Assembly: GCF_002078875.1 (NCBI RefSeq)
Contig: NC_034409.1
Span: 61,209,244-61,273,243 of the forward strand
Origin: Numida meleagris
Taxonomy: Eukaryota; Chordata; Aves; Galliformes; Numididae
DNA: 64,000 nucleotides
Direction of reading: 5' to 3'
Part shown: positions 1 to 13,300 of the stretch, piece after piece
Layout of the letters: the number at the start of each line of letters is the position of its first letter
Numbering within the stretch: position 1 is the first letter of the stretch
Translations under genes and position numbers: made by a program
The notes under the pieces: model-generated
Seen by the model: the letters and a program-made list of their open reading frames with translations, nothing else
What the model was told of the DNA's origin: nothing
Databases searched by the model: none

Positions 1-177
1 TTCCACTGGGATTTTTGCCAGCTTAAGACCAGCAACATCTTCATAGCATTGTATATGAAATACAGTCTGAGATTCACCAGTAGCCAGCATGAAGCAGCAG
101 CTTGTATCTTGCGAAAGGCAGCTGCACTGTGGAATGGTTCCCCAGAAGAGAGCCAAAACTTCTAGCACTTTGCAAAT

Positions 178-310
178 CATAGAATCACAGAATGGTTTGT
201 GTTGGAAGGGACCTTTAAAATCGCCTAGTTCCAACCCCCCTGCTATAGGCAGGGACACCTCCCTCTAGGCCAGGTTGCTCAATGCCCCATCCAGCCTCCA
301 GGGAAGGGAC
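178..310 (-). repeat. CR1 LINE 3' fragment
   Basis: It begins with CATAGAATCACAGAATGG and continues with the typical reverse-complement CR1 tail: a 'TTGGAAGGGACC' block, 'GTTCCAACCCCCCTGC', 'CAGGGACACCTCCC', 'CAGGTTGCTCAATGCCCCATCCAGCC'. Orientation is minus, with the element's 3' end at 178. It is a 5'-truncated copy with modest divergence. Confidence 0.9.
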
Positions 311-3300
311 TATGATATACACCAAACTTTTATTTCTAGTCCTTAACATCCCATGCACATGTGTGGCTATAGTTATATTTTGAAGTCCCAGAGTGGTCCC
401 AGACAACATGCAAAAGGCTGCCAAGCAGGAATTGCAAACACAATATATAGAATTTCACATTAGAGTCAAATAGATGTGCATGAATTCACCTATCACTTTG
501 TGTATTTGCACAACGTAACTTTTGGTTACCTGGTTTGTGTACAGGTGCTCAGATGGTGTATGAGGAATGTCAGCAGTTGATTTAGTGAGAACATTAAAAA
601 ATAGGTTACTGTGTCTGTGCAAGTTCACTACTATGAATGCTCCACGCTTGCCTATACACGTTAACTCTTTTCTTTCTGTTCTCTCTAACACCCTGTACAT
701 GATAGCTGGTCTTCTAAATCAGTGAACCTGCGAAAATATCCATAGAGCATTAATTTCACTCACCCCTCCTGAAGGAGCTCATTTGCCATTTGCAGAAGCC
801 TTTTGTGACCCTCAGATAAAATACTTTGTCTGCAGTAAAATATTATTATTATTGTTGTTAGCCTCATGCTTTCAGAGGGTTTTATTGGAACCTGATGTCC
901 TGCCAAAAGTAACACCCTGAGAATCTTTCAACAACTGTTCCTGGGTGTTCTGTGTATTATTGCTGTTTTCTCATACACTGTCCCTGGGAATTTCATTCTC
1001 AGATTAGAAAAATGTCAGTTCTCTTCCTTCCATGGAGAGAGGAAAAAAACAAAGCACAGTTGAGGTTTTATACTAAAATATTAGGCTAGTATTTTTTTTT
1101 TTCTGGTGACCTATTATTCAGATTGTGCTTTTTTTTTTTTTTCTTGAATTCACTGCAAAACAGGCTAAAACCTTAAATAAGATTGATGTGAAAGATCTTG
1201 TAGCATTACACAAACATTTTGCAGAGCTGTGGATGGCCACTTAAAGGAAAAATGGAGGCAAATTGGACCCAGACATTCAGTCAGCAACTTTCAACCCTGC
1301 AGAGACAAAGAACCTTGAGGAGCTAACTTTATAATGAGGAGCTAAAGTACAGCATAGCAGAAATTAAAGAGAGGCCCAAATCCCCTTAGTGACAATTGTG
1401 TTTTCCACAGATCTCCTGGGTGGATGTTGCTTTGAGAGACCTTTGGAAAGGGGTGAAGCAAATGAGGGCTTCCTAGGAGACCATATTGGGGAAGCAAAAG
1501 CCTCTGGGCCAGAATAGGAATGGGAGGAGACTGAAGCAGAATAACACTTTCTCTGACAACTGAATGCCCAAGTTCTGCAAATATAGTCATCTGAAAAGCG
1601 CTCACATTCAGCCACCAAAAGTACTTGTAAATTCCTGGAGTGGGAAGCAAACTTTTGCAGGAACTGGTTTCTTATGGTTCCTTTGTTAACTGCTTCTGGT
1701 GTTTATGCTGTAGTTTCTCACTTCAAGATGGCTGAGGGACAAAATAAGTGGGAACCATTGATGCAGAACAAATGCCCTGGATTTCAGTTGGGTTCACTCA
1801 CTCTGTATTTTGTACTGCAGCTGGATTCTTGTAAGAGGGCAGCAAAAAAGCTGTGTCCATATAAACTCCTGTATGCCAGGATGGAAGAGTTAAGGAGAAT
1901 AAGGTTGGGTAAAAGTAAGAAAAAAAAGAAAAAAACAGCCGGGCCATTTGTGATGCACTAGAATGGATGCTTGTTATTTTGGAGTACCATGGTTGCTGTG
2001 ATTGTCACTACTTGATATGGGCTCAAAGAAGCAGCTCATACTGGCTCCCAGTTTTAGTTGTGTGCTAAAACATTTACACACATCTAGTACAAAGTAATGA
2101 AAGAGTATTATCACTGTACATTCACTTTTGATCATACTCTTCCTTTCTTGGTTTCTGTCTCCTTCAGCAGAGCTCCATGTCATTGGATCAGATGGGTTTT
2201 ACTGACGGTACAGTGTGCAGTATCCCTGTGAAGGTGTTTTGTGGTGCCTTTCTTTGCACTTGCTACAGTCAGTTTCTCTGCAAAACTGAAATGGATGCCA
2301 CTGTGCCTCTTATTGCCTATTCACAGTTTCTTATGTCCTGTCTGGGCAACCTGATACCACACCTTCTTTCATGCTGATGCTGAGATAATCAGAGAAGGTG
2401 AGTGAAATAAACATCTTTCCATCTATTACTATGATTATCATGATCGGGGACTCAATCTATATTTACCTGACAGGAAGACAAATATTTAGTAAAATCATTA
2501 AAACTCTTCTTCTCAGTTCTCGCTCTTGGCACCAAACATTCCTGTTTTTGTTGGACATTTTGCAGAGATTTTACCTGGTAATCCACTTTCTGAAGAAAGA
2601 CTGCCTCAGAGAATATCTCTTCAGTTGTCAACCTTGAAGGCTTCCACTCAGCTGCACCTATTACGTTTGAACGTAGTTATGAAGCCTTTGCTCTCTTTCC
2701 CTGCCCTTCCTACCTTAATTTTGTACATCCTCCTAACACCTTACCTCCTGCAGCAGTTAAGCGCAGAATGTGAATTTCCCTCTGCTCACAAGTAGCAACA
2801 CGTTAGTGTTGACTGTGTACGTAGTACAGGTGCCCTGGGCAAAAGGCAGACCAAATGCTGCTTGGTAACAGATGCAATATTCTCACAGTTTTGGGCCCAC
2901 AGGATATTATCTATAGTGCAACCAAGAGGAGTTACGAAGGCCTATCTGCCCTTCACGATGCACTGGGAGGAAAAGCAGACCTTCAAAGGACATAGATCTT
3001 CCCATGCAAAGATTGTGATCAGTAAATCACAGCCTTCTCTTAGTCTCTGTATTTCACTGGTCCTAAGACAAGCTTCCCACAGGTGCTGTTGCTCTTGTTT
3101 CTGCTGAATCTGCCTTACAACTACACCCACTGGATGGATGATAACAAATGAAGAAGCACCTCATTGCATGCAGGGCACTGATACAGCATGTCTATGGAAA
3201 TGGCTCATACAGCAAGAGCAGTTACTCAGCTAGTTGCTGCCCCCTTATTTCTCAGAGCAGGTAAGGAGAATGGGGCTAGAGGCACTGTCTCCTGATTGAA

Positions 3301-4770
3301 GGATAGCAGAATGCCATTGGGAACAGTATTCTCTCAGATTAGTTGCGCAGGGCTCATGGTAAAGCTGAAAAGACCTATCAGTGTTATCTGCACTTGCATA
3401 ACTCTCTTGGGGTTTAGTTGGCTGAACTTTACTTTTCAAATGTCATTTGACAACATGTAAAATAACAAAAAAATAAATAAAAGGGAGGAGGTCCAAAAAG
3501 CTGTGTTAGGGACACCAAAAACAAGTTCTCATCAGATAGGAAAAAACAGAGAGGAGAGCAGAGGAAGGAAAAAAAATTGTTTTTGGATCACAATAAAGAG
3601 GGCTGTACTGTTATCATTTGCTGCCACAAAGGGATGGATATATTTTTTAAGCTATTCTTTGCTGTCGGTGGCTATGGAGACACCTTTCCCTGCATCTGGC
3701 CAACCATCTGAGTCAGTTGCTCCCATAGGAGAGATAATGTCCCTGTTTGTACATTGTGCAAGTGAGGCAACAGGAAGCGCTTTAACGTGACCCACTGGGC
3801 TCAGCCCCTGCCCCACCCTGGCTGTAAACACCTGAGTTCACCGCACATTGGCCCAAGTCTGAATCCTGAGCCCATTCCCCACTCAGGGATCCAGCAGAGA
3901 GCTGCCATCTTGCCATGACCCGGGAAAATTACCACCTTAAGCCCCAGCTCAATAACTGAGGGTGGTGCTTGGAGGCTTGTGGCTTGAGGTAGCACAGACG
4001 GGGCTGGAAATGAATCAGAGGACTGCTTGGCTTGATATTTCTAACCAAAAGCTAACTTAATTAGTAGATGCCAAGAACTGTTGCCATCTGCTATGGAGTT
4101 GCCTGAGCCCGGTCCTGAGTTCAAATCTTTGCATACGGACACAGATCTGCAGCATGCCTGCAATGCCGTCCACATCAGAGCTGCCATTAGTTATCTTTTT
4201 TTTCTCCATGGTCTCAGCAGAATAACTGAATATTAGGCTGAGATAAAACGTTCCTTTTGCTATACTTAGTAGCTCAGGCTAGGATGAAGTGGGGAGCTTC
4301 ATTTTCTCTGATTTCTGGGGACACAGACTTTCAGATCTCTCAGTTCTCTCTATCCCCACATTTTGCTTACTAGCTTGCATAATCCGTAGTTTGTAGACTC
4401 TGAGCTTTGGCTGAATTTTTACCTGTCTCCCCAGGAAGGAAATAGGCCTCTGAGTTCTTCACCAGTTATCCTTCTTTCTTCCCATGGTTATGCCAAGTTG
4501 TGAGCTTTGCAGGACCCTGGCCTTTCCTAAATCACAGGCACGAAAGAAGAAAAGTGATATCCTTGCACAACCAAAGCAACTCCAACCAAGACAAGCTCCA
4601 GCTTTTCCTGCTGTGCTGCCAAGCACCACACCCGGCTGGAGCTCTTTACTGGGCCAGCTCTCCTGGCTGCTGGGCAGGAGGAGGGGACAGGCCTCTAATC
4701 AAGGACAAGACTCACCTTATCCCTGATTTGTTTTTCCTTCCTTCATGATTTGCTTCTTACATTGAGATTG

Positions 4771-4825
4771 TTTTTTTAAGTTTTTTTCTTCTTCTTCTTT
4801 CTTTCTTTCTTTTTTTTTCTTTTCT
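4771..4825. repeat. pyrimidine tract (CTT/CTTT microsatellite)
   Basis: A run of T, CTT and CTTT units, with no adjacent element recognised. Confidence 0.85.
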
Positions 4826-7800
4826 GGAATGCTCAGTTTTTTTGCCTCCTCTGAGCTCTTATTAGATTTTTTATTTTGATAGTCTGGTATCTCTTTCCCC
4901 TAGGATCTGTACAGCTGTGCCCGGGTATGAGTAGTTTTCTCCCTTTAACTCTGTCGCACCCTCATCTGAGGGGGATGGAAGAGGGGCTTTTATTGTCCCT
5001 GGTGGATTTTGCCCATCCCTCTCTGGATCTGAATAGGCCAGCATTATTTCACAAGTGCTAAATCCACTCACAATGGTTTTTAACGCTGAGCTGCTGAGCC
5101 AGCTGAACAGCAAACACCAGAGGGGAAACCGCATTTCGTGAGCACTTCAGATTCCTTCAGACCCTACGTGGAGCCGAGCAAAGTAAAAGCCCTTTGACAC
5201 AACTCCCTTAGGCAGCTTTTTCATAGCTACATGCCAAAAAATGGGGACTGGCTAAGGATTTGGTCCCGGATCAGCTCCCTAGAATCTAGTACATGGAGAT
5301 GAAAATGGAGTTCGAGTCTGTTTCTATTAAAGGAGAGGAAAACAGCAGCATATTACATTTTCTTGTGGCATATTAATTCTTTGCTGGTTGTCTCTCTGAT
5401 CACTGTGGATTGCCAGTCAAGGTATTGCCAAAGGCTAAAGATGAGAAAAAACAGGCACTTGTGTTGTGTAGGAGTGGTTTCTGTTGTATTTCTGTTTGTA
5501 TCTGTTTTCCTTGTTCTTTACTTCTAAGTTAGGAAGAACCTAGATTGTATGTCTCATGATCTTCCCAAATCATCCCAGAATAACTTGATCTTCAGTTAAG
5601 ATGACCAGCCAAGAAAAATCCAAGAATGGAAACATTTATCCCACTGTAATAATATGGATGAGGGCCTATGTAAAAGACCTGCCATTTCTGTCTCTGTCCA
5701 GGCTTGTGACAACAGGGGACTTAATTTTTTCTTGGAAGAAGACATAATTGCACGTTCCCTAAACAAGTTATTTCACAATGATCTGAATTATCTTAGGTAC
5801 TCAGTGATGGTGGTTTCCTAGCCCAGACAGTCTTGACAGAGTGATTACTTTGGGCAGTTGCACTGAGGGAGCAATAATAATTGATGGTGGTGGTGAGGAT
5901 GAACCTCCTGTCATGTGGTGCTCCAGTTTCAGTCAGTAAGAAAGTGTTGCCACAGCCTGAAGTCACAAAGGGAAATGAAGAAACATTTAATCTTGAAACA
6001 GCTTAAAAAGGGTTCAAACTTAAAGTAGAATAGTGGTATCAAGAACACGTGTGATCATCCTGAGTCAGAATTTATGTTTAGTTTAATTTAGCTTGCTTCA
6101 CTTTGGCTTTGGTGTTTGCTTCCTACATCAACGTGGCTGAACATGACTCTAGCTCCACCAAGAAAGAGGTGCAAACACAGCTGTGTGCCTGGGCTTTTGA
6201 AAGCCTGTCAACAAAGTCTGTTTCCAACTGATATTGAAGTTATACTCAGTAGGGTAGGAATTGTGTTTTGTCTGTTACTGGCAGCTCCAATTAATGTTTT
6301 ACTTTACATTGTGTGAAGTAGCAAGGTGGTTTCTGATGACTAAATACAACAACTTTTAACAGTTTCTCAAAAAATAGCAGATATTAGGACTTTCGCGAGT
6401 GAAAAGGAGAGATGGAACAACAGACCACTCTGCTGCATGGCAGTTCGCCTCTTCGGTCAAATAGAGATAGTCTATTCATCAGAGTATTTCAGTGTTTATA
6501 TTTTCTCTAGATACGTCTTTTCAGAAAAACATAGGTTACAGTAGAATGGCTGATTGCTCTTTGACTCTTTTCAGAATGGCAGGAGCAGTAATTTTTTTCA
6601 TATAACTAAAGTCTGTGGTGAACTTGGGTTTTTCTTCCTTCCCCCAAAGATATTATTTTGAGTTGTGTGGGTGCAAAGGGAAAAGTTCTGCAAATATGCA
6701 TGAAGATTTTCAAAAATTATAAAGAAAAAGAAAAGAGCCCAAACAATCCACAAACCAGCACAGCATCTCATTTTCATGTTCTCATTTCTCTAAAGTAGCG
6801 AGTAGGATTCCCCCAGAATTTCCAGCACTTGCTGAACCTTGACCCAAGAAGCTTCATGAGAAATTTCTTCCCTAAGGGTTATTTTGGATTGAAAGGTCTA
6901 TGATCCCAAGTAGAAAGGTTTTCACAGCTATAATTATAGAATCACACAGCTGATTCATGTAATTTGACTAGGAATTATAATTTGCCTTCTTCAAAGGTGT
7001 GTGTCAAGGTGTATGGTACCTGGCGATGTGAATCTTGCAGCATCTGCAATTGGGCCCTTCCATCATTCTGGTGTCCAATTCAAGTTTCTGTTACATGTTT
7101 ACATACCCGAAGCAATCCAGATTTCAGTAGTGTTAAGTTTCTTGGAGCTGGTTTCTTCTACTCCCTTTTCTCAGAGGTAGTTTTATAAACATTTGACTCA
7201 CAAGCTAGGGATGGGGAAATGGCAGTGAAAATACCCACATGCCCTTTCATATTTGGAGAAGTTCATGCTTCTGTGTGGGTGTTACTGTATACATGCAGCG
7301 TCACCCATTGCAGGCTGCCAGAAGAGTGACATGACACATGAATATGGATTTTTCAGGAAGGGCTGAGAAATGGTGGCTTGGGCTGAAGGCTTCTATTTTT
7401 ACTGGCTAAATGAGAGATGAACCTGTACCTGTTCATCAATTAAGGGTGAACAGAGAAGCAGAAGGATGATTCAGCTCTCAGACATGGGATGGAATGAGGC
7501 CAAACAAGGCAACTTTTTGACAAAAGACATGAAAATTGATTGGTTTAGCAGGGGCTTCACGTTATAGAGGGCTTCAACACACAAAGATGGCTCAGTTGGA
7601 GGCTTTGACATTGGCCAATGAGGAAAACCATGTGTTACCATGACCATAACCAGGCCATGGATTACCACTACATAAAACCCTCCACTCCCTGTGCACTCAA
7701 ATCTACAGGTTGCAAGTGTGGGGGATGCTTGTCTGTGTGGAACAGATGGGGCCCTTAAAGGGCTGCTGAGGGGAAAATGGTGGGATGAGAAGGAAAAGGG

Positions 7801-10701
7801 ATGCTGAGGGATGGCTCCCATCTTCCATATGGGGTGCAGCAGTGATGGCTCACTGCCGCTCTTGGCAGAGCATAGGGCCTCCACCACATAAAGACCCACG
7901 TCTCCCTCAGCCTCTGGCACTGTGCAGATGCCATCTTGTCACCCTCTGAACTGCTTCATGCCCTTCCTGTACCCCCCCAGCAGGCCCGCAACTCCCATGC
8001 CTGCTCCCTCTCTCCTACCATGCTTCAGTTGTATGATATTTATAAAGTAGACATAGAAATCTATTATTATTAATATTCTTGTGTAGCAATTGATGTTCAA
8101 GGTCCTCTCCCCTTACCTCAGGAAGGTGGCAGCACTCTGGCCCATATGACCCTCTCCTTCCAACAGGGAGCTTTAACTCTCCTTTTTGTAATCCCTCAGT
8201 TTCTTCATAACACCTTTACCATACATAGAGGTGAGGTGCTGTGCTCTCCAGGCTGTGAGAAACCCTTCCAGGCAGCAGGGTAAAATGTCCCAGAACTTAC
8301 TGTTATGGCAGCTCCAGCTCTGACTAAAACCCCAATGTCTAAAGCTTCATTTTGTGGACTGAATGCTGGAAGAGTGCTATGAAGACAAAATAAGTCAGAA
8401 AGAGGACTTACTGTGTCAGTCCAATAGCATGCAGTACCAGCAGGTAACATTTTTGTCCCTTCTCCTTATTTTGTACTGTTTTCTTCTTTCACTGGCCCCT
8501 GCTGAAAGGTTTCTGAGCAAAGACTACCACCACAGAACAAAGTGGGACCTCAGTGTGGGTCTGAAGCAGTGTGAATGTTCAAACACCATGGCAAAGTTTC
8601 GTTGGGTTGCTTTGAAATTCTTGCCACAACAGACATAAAAGACTCAGGTTTCTTCCTATGAGCCCCTCCTGGCCAGAGAAGAGTTCTGTCAAGGATGAAT
8701 TTGTCTCCCAGGAAGTGCTCTGGCATGCATGTTTGCTGTGGACCCATGTGCAACTGTAAGCACAGCCTCTCACCAAGCCCTGGCAAGTAACTTTTTAGAT
8801 ACACCAGACAAAATCATTCTTCTAATGGCCTATCACTGCCCTTTTGTTTCTATCACAATGCTATCTGAATCCTACCCTGACCCTAAACCCAGTGTAAGGA
8901 CCTTTTTTAACAACAGTCCCTCATACTCTTCTGTAGAAGGCCTCTGCATGCCTATTGTTTCCGAGAGAGCAGACTTACTAAGTGGTCAATCAAGCTAATT
9001 CACTCCGTGATGTGTTCTGTTAACATCCCTTGCTCTTCTCTACCTTTATGTGCAGAGTTTCAGTGTGGGCATGGTTTGCCAGCATGCGATCAAGCTCCCT
9101 TTCTTGCTAAGACACTGCTACTTGTCTTTCCCCCACCCCTCAAGAAGGTGGAGTGCCAGGGGCCAAGTCAGCCTCCTGTGTGTAAGGTCACTGATTTCTG
9201 TGGGATAACTCCAAGGACGTGTTTGACTCTACATGTACCTCGTTTTCACCAGGTACCCTGAAATCTAGGGTAAGTTCGGTAATTCAAGATGAGAAAACAC
9301 CTTCCTGATGTTTGGGGCAGGCATAAATGAATGTTCTAAGTGGGAAGTCTGTGTTCAGTTAGAGCTAGTGGGAGGAATGTCTGGGGGAGAGGAGAAATGC
9401 CACATCTGGCTAGAGAACAGAGGACCAATTAGTACTGGCTCTAAGAAAAAGTCTCCTTCTTCTTAGTGTCCTGTCATCATGCTGTCTGTCCTTTCGTGTC
9501 AGAGTTGCAGGTCTCTGGAACCAGCACAGACTTTGCAAGTCCCTGCCACTGTGGAATGAAGAGAGTAGGATCACTCTCACTCCTAAGTGTGACACTGTAT
9601 TTCATATCTGTCTTCTGACTGACTAGGGCATGTTGAATCTTCGCCTTAGCCTCTAGCTAGCCCTATGAAGGCTTTAGTCTCAAGCAACAATCTGAAATCT
9701 TGCAGTCTGAGTGATGTCCACTAGTGAGAGCAATCACTGTTACGGTTTGGACATTCCCTGCTCCTGCCTCGGTTTACACTCAGGCTTGGACCTTCAGCTA
9801 ATTGATCTGAAGCAAGAGGCAGCTTCTGCTGAGAGGAGAGAACCTGCTCCCTCCCTGTGCTCTCCTGGCCGCAGTGTCTTACCCCTGCTGGGTGTTGGCG
9901 CTTGCCTGATCCTTCCAGGACCCAGTTCAGCACAGAGGAACAGAAACTCTGGCAAAGAACGATGAGTTTTCTCTGAGTTTAAATCTCAGAATCAGCTTTA
10001 CCAGGGGCAAAAGAGTGACACAGGAGATGGAGCACACCCTGGGAGTGAGGAGCAGGCTCCTGCTGGGAGGCTGTGGCAGCTGGACTAGTGTTGTTAAAAC
10101 ATGGTGAAATAAGTTCTCAGACGCTTGCTGACTGAGTTGCACACACTGCAGGAATGACTCTTTCTGAAGCACTTCTTTCTGAAAGATGCTCTCTTACTGC
10201 AGACTGTTGTCCAAACAGCAATCACGCAGGTTGTCCCAGAACCCAAACAAGACTACTGAAGTCCACTGGGGCAGGGACACTGCTTGGCTGGGGATGTTGT
10301 ACTGCCATCATTCTAGGAAACTGCTAAATGAGGGTAAAGGTCCTCCAGCTCTAGAAAGCACAAGCTGGCTGTTACTGCAGAAGCAGGCAAACATGTGCCC
10401 GAGCCAGGAACTTGTAAGCGCGTCACAGCCTCGAGGCACACGCTAAAGCCACAAACAAAAATGCAAAACCAGAAGTCTCAGACACTCGCTGCTTTCCCTC
10501 TTCAAGCCTAGGCTGAAAGTGGGATGTGGGAGACGGGTTTTACGGTGCTAAGTGGGACTTTCCAATTGTTTTGTGGGCATTTTGGAAAAGTCCCCGCTAC
10601 AGTCAGGCCTACAGCTAACTATTAATCTGCCTGTTTAAGATCTTCTTGCTGCTGACCTGGTCAAAAACTGAGCACTGGAAGTAAATTATCCAAGGATTTA
10701 G

Positions 10702-10725
10702 CCCCCCCCCCCCCCCTTTTTTTTT
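10702..10725. repeat. C15-T9 homopolymer junction
   Basis: Fifteen C followed by nine T. Length-unstable and prone to sequencing error. Confidence 0.9.
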
Positions 10726-12314
10726 CCCTCCTGTCAAGTTGCTTGTAAACCTGTCTTTCTTTCTGCAGATGTATGTAGCATTCCAAGTGTTCACCAAACA
10801 GCTTCTGCCAAAAAATTTCAGCACAGGGGCTCTTTCCCAGAATGATTATTTTATCTGTTTACTCTTTTTACTTTTGATGTATGAATGATTCCCTAAATGG
10901 TGATGTATTATTTCTGCTTCTCATCCCAGAGGATTGTACTTTTTTTAAACCAAGAAGTAAGAAACTATAAACAGAAAGAAAGAAGCGGCATGGGCGATGT
11001 TGTCCCTTTTGCAATATGAATATGGATGGCATTCATCCAGTGCACATCCTTTAAACGCCCACTTATACAGAACACAGCATTCATTCATGAATTAGAAAAT
11101 ATTAAAGTACAAACCTAACAAGACTCTGGAGCCGTTTAGAATCGGCCCCAGCCTTTGCTCCATTTTGGAGTATTCATCTGGGGCTCTGACAGACGTAGCC
11201 GTGGCAGCAGTGTGTGAGTGTTACTGACTTTAGCCGTCTGCAGACCTTCCCCTGGTTGCTGTGGTGGGAGGGGGAGAACGGATGTCGTCTCAGTTGCTCC
11301 CATTCAAAGTCTGGTACATTAGCTTAAATCACCAGTGAAACAGGGTTGTGTTAAGATGCCAAATCGTGAACTGCAGCAGCTGAGGCGCACGGCTGAACAG
11401 ATTGAATGGGCCCTTTGCTGCTGAAAAGAACAGACCTGTACAGCCCTCTCCTCCTCCCCCTGTCCCATCCATCCCTCCCCCCCAGTGAATCAGGGGAAGA
11501 GGTGGGAGTTAGGGGAGTAGTAGCATGAAGAAGTGCAGATAAATCAACCAGAGTCTGACTCTCAAAGCCACGCTGCTATTCTGACTTGCAAACCTTTATT
11601 TCCTGAAGCAAAAAGGACCTGGTGATAGGACCTTGTGGGATGTTTTCCTGTCTCTCTCCTAGATGTATTTTTGTATCTCAGAAAGCACTGTTATATCTCA
11701 TCATATTACTGCTCCGCCTGCGTGCTTGCTTGTCAGTGGCAGATGTTTAGTAGGGGAAGGTGAAACTTGCTTGGAAACCACAAGTAGAGATGTCTGGTAA
11801 AAGATATGTATTATTTAAATTATTTCACATTAAAGTCTCATCTTCTAATAGGTGAATCAAGCTTTTTAATTAAAAGATTTTAATTTAAGTTTTGTCTTAG
11901 CATTTGGCTAGCTGGTGCAGATCTGGTGAGGCTGCTCTACCTTCGTGTGCCTGTTTTTTTCCTTTCAGCAGCCCTCTGTATAATTTGAGGTTCTGTCAGT
12001 CCTAGAAGTCAGAACTGGAAAAGAGACCCCTTTGAAACACACTGAACAAGAAAATGTTTGTGAGAGAGTGGATTAACGGCAAACACTTCTTGCTGGTAAA
12101 GACCTGTCCTAGGTCTCACCGATAGACAATTGGCATACATCTTCTCTAATGCAAGATATCCCTTGTAGTCTGGTCAGCAAGTTGGTTATTGCCTGTAGGG
12201 AGCTGAGGACAGTATTTATTTTTATCCTGCCATTGGTCATGGGATCTGAAAGGACATTTTTTAACTTGCAGAACTGTAAATACTGTTACTGATCATAACA
12301 TCCGCCTGACCTCT

Positions 12315-12520
12315 TCTCAATGCTTGCCCCAATATTTGGCTTTCTGACCTGCTCCAGGAGATGGCAAATTCCACAAGCTGACACCACGCTGGGGAGGGAG
12401 TGTCTCTTGCCAGGGAGACTTTCAATTTTGCTGAGTGAGCTTTTGTTCTCATCTTTTAGGATGAGCAAAAATGTTGGGAACCAGTCGGTTGTCCTTAGAA
12501 CCACCTAAAATCTTGATCAC
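12315..12520 (-). repeat. possible ancient CR1/L3-like fragment
   Basis: The stretch 'GGAGATGGCAAATTCCACAAGCTGACACC', here cited only as its location near 12357-12385, resembles the 'TGGCAATGAGTTCCACAGGTTAA' block of old vertebrate CR1/L3 tails in reverse orientation, and a following 'GTTCTCATCTTTT' fits the next block. It is heavily diverged; the call is tentative. Confidence 0.3.
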
Positions 12521-13120
12521 CTCTCCAGGCTTTCTCCTGTGCTGGGCTGGAGGCTCATATTATTTCCATTCTCTTGTCACCTGACAAGCCTGTTTGTCCA
12601 AATGTGTAAGAAATGCTAGGACCCTGTCCCTATAAGTACACAATCATGTTTCTGTGTTGTGTCACAGCCAGTGTTCCTGCCTGTTCCTGCCACTCCATCC
12701 CAGAGCTCCCAGAGGAGTAGCGAGTCAGGAGTCACCTCCCTACAGCATGCGGCACATGTTCCTGCAGGTTCCTCATAAACCCACAGCTGGAAACATCCAG
12801 GAAAACACCTGCTCTGCATTCAGTGCTCAGAGCAAGGACTCAGCAGGGGCTTTTAAATGAACTTTCTACTGAAAGACTTCTTTTCCCCCCTCCACTGATC
12901 CCTTTATCTCACATTTCCTAAATGACTACACTCCAGGACCCTCTGCTTGCCTCAGTGGTGCAGTTGTACGGCAATATACTTTCCCTCCCCTGCCAGCACT
13001 GCATATTTCCTGGTCATAAGCATGTACTTGTCTCTGCTTGGTACTTTCTGGTGGCTTCACGAAATCTCTCTAAGCTGTCAAAAAAGACAGCTTTTATTGT
13101 GGCATCCTATGTAGAGATGG

Positions 13121-13300
13121 ATAGAATCAGAGAATCACTAAGGTTGGACAGACCACTAAAATGATCTAGTTCAACCCCAGCCCATTCCCACCATGCCCAC
13201 TGACCACGTCCCTCAGTGCCACATCCACACGGTTCTTGAACACCTCCGGGAACAGTGACTCCACCACCTCCCTGGGCAGCCTCCACCCCTTCCTGCTCTA
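13121..13300 (-). repeat. CR1 LINE 3' fragment
   Basis: It starts ATAGAATCAGAGAATCACTA and carries the blocks 'AAGGTTGGACAGACCACTAA', 'CCACATCCACACGGTTCTTG', 'AACACCTCCGGGAACAGTGA' and 'CTCCCTGGGCAGCC', all typical of avian CR1 3' ends in reverse orientation. Confidence 0.9.

Noticed and set aside
7471..7920. 149-codon minus-strand open frame in NINJ2 intron 1
   Set aside because: Considered as NINJ2 exon 2, but it lacks the ninjurin NHYA/KKS/AESMLD core. No other family is recognisable.
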